DNA of 40,119 nt from an uncultured Flavobacteriales bacterium (GTDB taxonomy: Bacteria; Bacteroidota; Bacteroidia; Flavobacteriales_D; JABDKJ01). The translations under genes and the position numbers were made by a program. Below are positions 34,702-40,119 of the stretch, piece by piece. Location: the NCBI GenBank assembly GCA_937875855.1, contig CALFHF010000152.1:1-40119 (forward strand), written 5' to 3'. The notes beneath the pieces are model-generated. The model saw only the letters and a program-made list of their open reading frames with translations. It ran no database searches and was not told the DNA's origin. Numbering within the stretch: position 1 is the first letter of the stretch; each line of letters starts with the position of its first letter.

Positions 34702-35580
34702 ATGGCAACAGGAAAAGACAAGATAGCTAATCGTAGAATGCGTGGTTCATATGTGACCACAGTGGTGGGGATAGCCTTGGTACTTTTCATGCTCGGAAGT
34801 CTAGGGTTGATCATGCTCAATGCCCAAAAACTCTCTGATCATGTGCGAGAGAACATTCGTTTTCAGATCTATTTGAAGGACAATGCGAAGGAGGTAGATG
34901 TAGCGAAACTGAAGAAAAGCATAGACGCTTCAGCCTACACGAAATCGGCCTTGCTGAAGACGAAGGAAGAGGCAGCGCGTGAACTTCAAGAGGAGTTAGG
35001 AGAAGATTTTATCGGGTTTTTAGATGGAGTAAACCCTATTCCGGCTACCATAGATTTAAAGCTTGAAGCTGCGTATACCCACACAGATAGCATTCAATGG
35101 ATTGTTCAGAAATTACAGGCTAATGCTAACGTAAAAGAAGTGGCCTACAGCCCTGACCTCATTGCTAAAGTGAATGAGAACATGAAGAAGATTAGCATGG
35201 TCTTACTTGGGTTCAGCATACTCCTTCTCTTGATTGCTGTGGCATTGATTAATAACACTATTCGCCTAGCCATGTACAGCAAGCGCTTTATCATTCGCAG
35301 TATGCAATTAGTGGGAGCCAATAGAAATTTCATTCAACGACCTTTCCTCTGGCAAGGAATCGTACAAGGAGTTTTGGCTGGTCTCATCGCCATGGGAATG
35401 CTCGTTGGACTATTGTATTTCTTGCGCAACGAGATTCCAGAATTCCTGCAGTTCCAGGACATGGTCATCTTCGCTAAACTTTTTGGCCTTACCGTACTGT
35501 TAGGCATATTCATCGCATTCATATCCACCTTCTTCGCTGTGAACAGGTACATTCGCATGAAGCTGGACGACTTATATTGA
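34702..35580 (+). CDS. ftsX: Cell division protein FtsX
   Basis: Membrane partner of the ABC ATPase FtsE that controls peptidoglycan hydrolases at division. With the ATG at 34702 the protein has 292 residues: one N-terminal helix (about 19-40), an extracytoplasmic loop (about 45-165) and three C-terminal helices typical of FtsX. A GTG at 34669 would add 11 residues with no conservation value. ftsE is not in the window, which is common in Bacteroidota where ftsX is separate. A degenerate -7 element (TATTTTCG, 34682-34689) lies between the two candidate starts. It heads the cluster ftsX, DUF3098, uppP, truB. Confidence 0.92.
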   Translation: MATGKDKIANRRMRGSYVTTVVGIALVLFMLGSLGLIMLNAQKLSDHVRENIRFQIYLKDNAKEVDVAKLKKSIDASAYTKSALLKTKEEAARELQEELGEDFIGFLDGVNPIPATIDLKLEAAYTHTDSIQWIVQKLQANANVKEVAYSPDLIAKVNENMKKISMVLLGFSILLLLIAVALINNTIRLAMYSKRFIIRSMQLVGANRNFIQRPFLWQGIVQGVLAGLIAMGMLVGLLYFLRNEIPEFLQFQDMVIFAKLFGLTVLLGIFIAFISTFFAVNRYIRMKLDDLY

Positions 35581-35584
35581 ACCC

Positions 35585-35824
35585 ATGGAAGACGCTAAGG
35601 AAAAATCTATTTTCTCATTAGACAAGCAGAATTACAGGCTGATGATCATCGGTTGTGTGGTGGTTCTGATTGGATTCATCCTCATGATGGGAGGAGGGAG
35701 TGATGACCCTAATGTGTTCAATAAAGAGATTTTCAGCGCACGTAGAATCACGATTGCGCCTCTGACCGTGATGGCGGGGTATATCTTCATCGTCTACGCA
35801 ATTCTGAAAAAGCCAAAGGCTTAA
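35585..35824 (+). CDS. DUF3098 small membrane protein
   Basis: A 79-residue protein with two transmembrane helices (about 18-37 and 56-74) separated by a loop rich in Asp/Asn/Gly that contains NVFNKEIFSARRITIAP. It is a conserved member of the flavobacterial ftsX-DUF3098-uppP cluster; function unknown. Four bp separate it from ftsX, three from uppP. Confidence 0.85.
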   Translation: MEDAKEKSIFSLDKQNYRLMIIGCVVVLIGFILMMGGGSDDPNVFNKEIFSARRITIAPLTVMAGYIFIVYAILKKPKA

Positions 35825-35827
35825 TCA

Positions 35828-36616
35828 ATGGGTATTCTAGAAGCGATTATCCTTGGAATCATCCAGGGACTCACAGAATTTCTGCCAGTCAGCAGCAGCG
35901 GACATCTTGAAATCGCGAAAGCTATTTTCGGGAATGAGCAAGAGGATGGCGGCATATTAATGACCGTGACCTTGCATGCGGCCACAGCCTTGAGCACTAT
36001 AGTTGTCTTCAGAAAAGACATTGGAGTCATCTTGAAAGGCCTCTTCGCCTTCAAGCAGAATGAGGAATTACTCTTCAGCCTTAAAATCATTGTTTCCATG
36101 ATTCCGGCAGCCTTCATTGGCTTATTCTTCGAGGATCAGATAGACGCACTTTTTGACAGCAACATTCTCCTCGTAGGCTTGATGCTGCTGGTTACAGGAC
36201 TGCTTTTATTCTTGGCAGACAAAGCGAAAAACACAGATAAGAAAGCGGGATTCAAGGAAGCATTGATTATTGGTGTTTCGCAGGCCATCGCTATTCTCCC
36301 AGGCATCTCTCGCTCTGGCGCTACCATTTCTACCAGTGTCTTATTAGGTATAGACCGTGAGCGTGCAGCTCGATTCTCTTTCTTAATGGTGGTTCCATTG
36401 ATTCTGGGAAAAATGGCCAAAGACCTTATGGATGGTGAATTCAGCGGTGATTCAGTAGAACTTATGCCACTGGGAATAGGATTTATTGCAGCCTTCATCA
36501 CAGGTCTAGTGGCGTGTACTTGGATGATTTCGCTGGTCAAGAAAAGCAAGCTGAGCTGGTTCAGCATATACTGCTTCCTCATAGGCACCATAGCCATCAT
36601 CTGGGCATTGGCATGA
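35828..36616 (+). CDS. uppP: Undecaprenyl-diphosphatase (BacA/UppP)
   Basis: Dephosphorylates undecaprenyl diphosphate to recycle the lipid carrier for peptidoglycan and O-antigen synthesis; can confer bacitracin resistance. The 262-residue integral membrane protein has the two family motifs IIQGLTEFLPVSSSGHLEIA (about 10-29) and LPGISRSGATIST (about 157-169) with the essential Glu, Ser and Arg residues, and about eight helices. Its TGA overlaps the truB ATG (ATGA). Confidence 0.95.
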   Translation: MGILEAIILGIIQGLTEFLPVSSSGHLEIAKAIFGNEQEDGGILMTVTLHAATALSTIVVFRKDIGVILKGLFAFKQNEELLFSLKIIVSMIPAAFIGLFFEDQIDALFDSNILLVGLMLLVTGLLLFLADKAKNTDKKAGFKEALIIGVSQAIAILPGISRSGATISTSVLLGIDRERAARFSFLMVVPLILGKMAKDLMDGEFSGDSVELMPLGIGFIAAFITGLVACTWMISLVKKSKLSWFSIYCFLIGTIAIIWALA

Positions 36617-37341
36617 TCATTACTAAGGCTAATCTTCACGAACTCCGCGCTATGGATCATAAAGCGGGAGTAGTTTTTCTTATGGATAAACCCCTAACTT
36701 GGACTTCATTCAATGTGGTAGCGAAAGTGCGAGGTGTTCTTTCTAGGTTTAATACAGTGAAGCGTTTCAAGGTAGGCCACACAGGAACTCTGGACCCCTT
36801 AGCAAGCGGCCTGCTCATCCTCTGCGCAGGAAAAGCCACCAAGCGCATCACAGAGTTTATGGATCAGCAGAAGGAATACACAGGCACTATCACCTTAGGT
36901 GCAACCCGACCATCCTTTGACATGGAGACCGAGATAGAGGCGGAGTTTCCGTTTGACCACATCACTGAAGCTCAGGTTGAGGAGGCCATGAAGACCTTTA
37001 TTGGAGAGATTTTACAGAGGCCTCCTATTTATTCAGCCAAGCAGATCCAAGGAAAAAGGGCATATGACTTGGCCAGAGCAGGAAAAGAAGTAAAGGTTCC
37101 AAAGGCCATGGTCGAGGTAGCTACCTTCGAATTAACCGCTTTTAGATTGCCAGAAATAGACTTCAGAGTAGTCTGCAGTAAAGGAACCTATATACGCTCC
37201 TTGGCCAATGATATAGGACAGTCTTTGAATTCAGGAGCCTATCTGAGTGCCTTGAGAAGAACGGCAAGTGGGGAATATAATGTGGAGGATGCCCTGAGCA
37301 TAGCTGACGTCCAAGAAGCCTTGAAATTAGAGAGCGTTTAA
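36613..37341 (+). CDS. truB: tRNA pseudouridine(55) synthase
   Basis: Converts U55 in the T-loop of tRNAs to pseudouridine. I chose the ATG at 36613, which overlaps the uppP stop (ATGA) and gives 242 residues; the frame is open further upstream inside uppP but that extension has no family sequence, and an internal ATG at 36652 is possible. Catalytic Asp61 lies in GHTGTLDPLASGLL; FLMDKPLTWTSFNVV and QRPPIYSAKQIQGKRAYDLARAG and CSKGTYIRSLANDIGQSL are all present. No C-terminal PUA domain is seen, as in other short bacterial TruB. Confidence 0.94.
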   Translation: MIITKANLHELRAMDHKAGVVFLMDKPLTWTSFNVVAKVRGVLSRFNTVKRFKVGHTGTLDPLASGLLILCAGKATKRITEFMDQQKEYTGTITLGATRPSFDMETEIEAEFPFDHITEAQVEEAMKTFIGEILQRPPIYSAKQIQGKRAYDLARAGKEVKVPKAMVEVATFELTAFRLPEIDFRVVCSKGTYIRSLANDIGQSLNSGAYLSALRRTASGEYNVEDALSIADVQEALKLESV

Positions 37342-37346
37342 GTCGA

Positions 37347-37378
37347 TTTGATTATCCTCAAGGATAACTGTAAATTCG
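37347..37378 (+). promoter_or_regulatory. Bacteroidota-type promoter of queA
   Basis: A TTTG (-33) at 37347-37350 and TAAATTCG (-7, one mismatch to TAnnTTTG) at 37371-37378 are separated by 20 bp, the best full promoter in the window. Transcription would start near 37384, about 30 nt before the queA ATG. Confidence 0.5.
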
Positions 37379-37413
37379 CGCCCGCTCTTTTAGAACCCTA
37401 TTAACAAGATTTC

Positions 37414-38466
37414 ATGAAGTTATCACAGTTCAAATACAAGCTTCCTAAGACCGCAATCGCGTCATACCCTACGGAGAACAGGGATGAGTCCAAGTTGATG
37501 GTACTCCATAAGAAAGATGGAAAAATCGAGCATAAGATGTTCAAGGACATCTTGGATTACTTCAAGGAAGATGATGTAATGATCATGAATAACACCAAGG
37601 TTTTCCCAGCTCGTATGTACGGGAATAAGGAAAAGACCGGTGCTAAGATTGAAGTCTTCTTGCTTAGAGAATTGAACAGAGACAGCCTGTTATGGGATGT
37701 TTTGGTGGATCCAGCGCGTAAGATCCGTATTGGGAATAAGCTCTATTTCGGAGATGAGGACAATGAGTTGGTGGCTGAGGTCATTGACAACACCACATCA
37801 CGTGGACGTACCCTACGTTTCTTGTTTGATGGTCCATATGAAGAATTTAAGGCTAAGCTTTTCAGCTTCGGTGAGATGCCTATTCCGCGTTACATAGGAA
37901 GAGAGTCTGAAGAATCTGACAAGGATCGTTACCAGACTATCTATTCTAAGGTAGAAGGAGCAGTAGCAGCGCCAACAGCAGGTCTGCACTTCAGCAGAGA
38001 GCTGATGAAGAGATTAGAGATTAAGGGAATTAATTTCGCTGAAGTAACACTTCATGTTGGACTAGGAACATTCCGTCCAGTGGAGGTAGAAGATATTACG
38101 AAGCACAAGATGGATTCAGAGCAGATCCACATCCCTCTTGCTTCTGCTGAGATGGTTTCTAAAGCCAAGGATGAGAAGCGCAGAATATGTGCTATTGGCA
38201 CCACGGCCATGCGTACCATTGAATCTTCAGTGAGCACGGATCAGCGCCTTAAGCCATATGAAGGATGGACGAATAAGTTCATCTATCCACCGTATGAGTT
38301 CTCTATTGCTGATTGCATGGTGACGAACTTCCACATGCCAGAGAGCACGCTCTTGATGATGGTCTCTGCCTTTGGTGGATACGACCATATCATGAACGCA
38401 TACAAAGTGGCACTTAAAGAAGGATATCGCTTCCTGTCTTACGGAGACGCGATGTTGATCATCTAA
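37414..38466 (+). CDS. queA: S-adenosylmethionine:tRNA ribosyltransferase-isomerase
   Basis: Queuosine pathway: transfers and rearranges the ribosyl moiety of SAM onto preQ1-modified tRNA to form epoxyqueuosine. The 350-residue length is normal. QueA hallmarks: [88 protein letters not shown] and [19 protein letters not shown]. It has its own promoter. rlmN follows 16 bp downstream. Confidence 0.96.
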   Translation: MKLSQFKYKLPKTAIASYPTENRDESKLMVLHKKDGKIEHKMFKDILDYFKEDDVMIMNNTKVFPARMYGNKEKTGAKIEVFLLRELNRDSLLWDVLVDPARKIRIGNKLYFGDEDNELVAEVIDNTTSRGRTLRFLFDGPYEEFKAKLFSFGEMPIPRYIGRESEESDKDRYQTIYSKVEGAVAAPTAGLHFSRELMKRLEIKGINFAEVTLHVGLGTFRPVEVEDITKHKMDSEQIHIPLASAEMVSKAKDEKRRICAIGTTAMRTIESSVSTDQRLKPYEGWTNKFIYPPYEFSIADCMVTNFHMPESTLLMMVSAFGGYDHIMNAYKVALKEGYRFLSYGDAMLII

Positions 38467-38482
38467 AGGAAGCCTATGGATC

Positions 38483-39523
38483 ATGACCAATAAGAAAGAC
38501 ATACGAAGCCTCACCGCGGATGAGCTGAGGGAGTACTTTCTTTCTATAGGTCAAGCCAAATACCGTGCTGATCAAGTCTATCAATGGCTTTGGCAGAAAG
38601 CTGCGCATTCCTTCGAGGACATGAGCAACTTGTCCAAGGAGCTACGCGGCACCCTCGAGGAGCATTTTATGTTTCACGAACTCAGCGTTCATACACGTCA
38701 GAAAAGCACAGATGGCACTATAAAGTATGCCTTCAAACTCTCTGATGGGAACATGGTCGAAGGAGTTCTTATTCCTACAGCGAAGAGACTTACTGCATGT
38801 ATATCCACCCAAGTGGGGTGCAGTCTAGCCTGTGAATTCTGCGCTACGGGAAAACTGAAACGCATGAGGAACTTGGCCTATAGCGAGATCTATGACCAGG
38901 TGGCCGTGATTAACGAAGAAGCGAAAGCTGAATACGGAAAAGGCCTTACGAACATCGTGTACATGGGGATGGGAGAGCCGCTCCTAAACTATAAGAACAC
39001 GATGGAGAGCGTGGCTAAGATAACTCAAGAAGAAGGCTTACACATGGCTGCTAAGCGCATCACCATCTCTACTGCAGGTATTGCGAAGCAGATTAAGCAG
39101 ATGGGCGATGACGGGAGCAGGGTGAAGCTGGCCTTGAGTCTTCATGCGGCCAATGATGAGAAGCGTAACAGCATCATGGCCATCAACGAGAGCAACAACC
39201 TCGAGGTCTTAGCTGAAGCGCTGAATTACTACTATACTAAGACTCAGCAAGCAGTAACCTTTGAGTATATCATCTTTAAGGATTTCAATGACTCTATAGA
39301 TGACGCAAAAGACCTGTTGAACTTCTGCAGAAAGGTTCCTAGTAAGGTGAACATCATAGAATATAATGACGTGGAAGGCACGCCATTCAAGAAAGCGGAT
39401 CAAGATAAGGTAGATGCCTTCGCTGCATACTTGGAAGACCGAGGCGTTATAGCCAAGGTGCGAAGAAGCAGAGGCAAGGACATAGATGCCGCCTGTGGTC
39501 AATTAGCGAATAAGGAGGGTTAG
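38483..39523 (+). CDS. rlmN: Dual-specificity 23S rRNA/tRNA adenine-C2 methyltransferase
   Basis: Radical-SAM enzyme methylating A2503 of 23S rRNA and A37 of some tRNAs. The 346-residue protein has the radical-SAM cluster motif Cys113-x3-Cys117-x2-Cys120 (GCSLACEFCATGKLKR), MGMGEPLLNY, ISTAGIAKQIKQM, LALSLHAANDEKRNSIM, and the C-terminal mechanistic Cys338 in DIDAACGQLA, which forms the covalent methyl intermediate. The start at 38483 is ATG. Last gene of the housekeeping cluster before the accessory-looking end of the window. Confidence 0.96.
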   Translation: MTNKKDIRSLTADELREYFLSIGQAKYRADQVYQWLWQKAAHSFEDMSNLSKELRGTLEEHFMFHELSVHTRQKSTDGTIKYAFKLSDGNMVEGVLIPTAKRLTACISTQVGCSLACEFCATGKLKRMRNLAYSEIYDQVAVINEEAKAEYGKGLTNIVYMGMGEPLLNYKNTMESVAKITQEEGLHMAAKRITISTAGIAKQIKQMGDDGSRVKLALSLHAANDEKRNSIMAINESNNLEVLAEALNYYYTKTQQAVTFEYIIFKDFNDSIDDAKDLLNFCRKVPSKVNIIEYNDVEGTPFKKADQDKVDAFAAYLEDRGVIAKVRRSRGKDIDAACGQLANKEG

Positions 39524-39571
39524 AAATAGACCTACTCGCAGCTCCATTCCCCTATAGTTTAGTTTATATAA

Positions 39572-39686
39572 TCAGGCAATAGCCTTACAATACATCTTGT
39601 TTAGTCAGGGCATAATCTGACAATAATTAAGCATAAGTCAGGATATAGCCTTATATTTGCTGCATATTAGTCAGGCTAATACCTTA
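39572..39686 (+). repeat. Four 16-bp imperfect palindromes at exact 33-bp spacing (likely operators)
   Basis: Units: TCAGGCAATAGCCTTA (39572-39587), TCAGGGCATAATCTGA (39605-39620), TCAGGATATAGCCTTA (39638-39653) and TCAGGCTAATACCTTA (39671-39686). Each begins TCAGG and ends in the near-complement (C)CTTA or CTGA, and the start positions are 33 bp apart each time (about three helical turns). The third overlaps the -7 promoter element and the fourth ends 2 bp before the ATG. The arrangement fits cooperative binding by a helix-turn-helix regulator, most simply the protein encoded just downstream. Confidence 0.82.
39652..39659 (+). promoter_or_regulatory. -7 promoter element of the mobile mystery protein A gene
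   Basis: TATATTTG matches TAnnTTTG exactly. It overlaps the end of the third palindrome, and the fourth palindrome lies between it and the start codon, so a bound repressor would block RNA polymerase. Confidence 0.6.
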
Positions 39687-39688
39687 CC

Positions 39689-40119
39689 ATGAAGAAGAAT
39701 AAGAAACTACAGATTACTCATTTAGAGGCAAAACTAAGTGAATTCGCAGCCGCAGAAAAAGTGGCCCAACCTCCCATAGGCTGGATAAAAGCTGTTCGCA
39801 CTAGCCTTGGAATGACACTGAAACAGATGGCGAAGAGACTCTCTATTACTAAGCAAAGCGCCATGGAAATAGAAAAGAGGGAACAGGAGGGAAGCATCAC
39901 TTTGAGAGCACTCAGGGAAGCAGCTCATGCGCTAGACATGGAGTTAGTGTATGGATTAGCGCCAAAGGATGGCACACTACATTCATTGATAGAGCGAAAA
40001 GCGAGAGCATTGGCAAAGGAAATTGTACTCAGAACAGCCCAGTCGATGAAACTAGAAGACCAAGGAAATTCTGAAATCAGATTGAAAGAAGCCATAGAAG
40101 AACGCATGCTCCAAATCAC
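39689..40119 (+). CDS. Mobile mystery protein A, Xre-type helix-turn-helix regulator (partial, runs off the window)
   Basis: Open frame from ATG 39689 to the window end (143 codons, probably nearly full length). It begins MKKNKKLQITHLEAKLSEF, and the Xre-type HTH domain covers about 30-85: GWIKAVRTSLGMTLKQMAKRLSITKQSAMEIEKRE, then SITLRALREAAHALDMELVYGLAPKDG. The tail RKARALAKEIVLRTAQSMKLEDQ is the family's conserved helix. These features match the 'mobile mystery protein A' family (TIGR02612), which is usually paired with mobile mystery protein B, a Fic/DOC-domain protein, in a mobile two-gene toxin-antitoxin-like pair. The B gene would lie beyond the window. The strong operator array upstream suggests autoregulation. 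Confidence 0.85.
   Translation, partial: MKKNKKLQITHLEAKLSEFAAAEKVAQPPIGWIKAVRTSLGMTLKQMAKRLSITKQSAMEIEKREQEGSITLRALREAAHALDMELVYGLAPKDGTLHSLIERKARALAKEIVLRTAQSMKLEDQGNSEIRLKEAIEERMLQI

Noticed and set aside
36514-36612. Extended truB start inside uppP
   Set aside because: The upstream residues have no resemblance to TruB and are the shadow of the uppP coding region; the ATGA overlap at 36613 is typical of this operon.

Overview
The window comes from a chromosome of the phylum Bacteroidota, most likely a marine or aquatic member of the Flavobacteriia (Cryomorphaceae-like; the genus is not determined). Evidence: lpxC is fused to fabZ; a large secreted CotH protein ends in a Por-type (type IX) secretion sorting domain; the run ftsX / DUF3098 / uppP / truB / queA / rlmN and the pair DUF4175 / RsbW-like ATPase / ybeY are flavobacterial gene orders; Shine-Dalgarno sites are mostly absent; and several genes carry the Bacteroidota -7 promoter element TAnnTTTG. 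No tRNA, rRNA, insertion sequence or CRISPR array was recognised. Genes are tightly packed, with many 4-bp ATGA/GTGA overlaps.

Layout. 1-5.2 kb: tail of an unknown gene, rpiB, a secreted M28 peptidase, a convergent TlpA-like lipoprotein and an ALDH7-type aldehyde dehydrogenase. 5.2-8.2 kb: a methyltransferase and mnmG on the minus strand, with a ParB-binding parS-like palindrome on each side of mnmG, suggesting an origin-proximal location. 8.2-16.9 kb: leuS, tadA, a UbiA-like membrane protein, an FtsB/DivIC-like protein, a LuxE-like acyl-protein synthetase, a small lipoprotein, a secreted M14 carboxypeptidase and a frameshifted MscS channel gene. 16.9-21.5 kb: lipid A operon lpxD, lpxC-fabZ, lpxA, followed by an ABC ATPase and a methyltransferase. 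21.5-27.5 kb: ArsC-like protein, prfB, recX, CotH-kinase T9SS cargo, an RDD-family pseudogene with three in-frame stops, and a 2-hydroxyacid dehydrogenase. 27.6-34.6 kb: DUF4175 membrane/coiled-coil protein, RsbW-like ATPase, ybeY, an LTA-synthase-like phosphotransferase and a diacylglycerol-kinase-like protein. 34.7-39.5 kb: ftsX, DUF3098, uppP, truB, queA, rlmN. 39.5 kb to the end: start of a 'mobile mystery protein A' regulator gene behind four 16-bp palindromic repeats spaced exactly 33 bp apart.

Most genes are housekeeping: envelope biogenesis (lpx genes, uppP, ftsX, ftsB-like), translation and tRNA/rRNA modification (leuS, tadA, mnmG, truB, queA, rlmN, prfB, ybeY). The most unusual parts are the operator array before the mobile mystery protein gene, the paired parS sites, two decaying genes visible only when frames are joined or stops ignored, and a set of -7 promoter elements only 4-7 nt before start codons, which suggests leaderless mRNAs.
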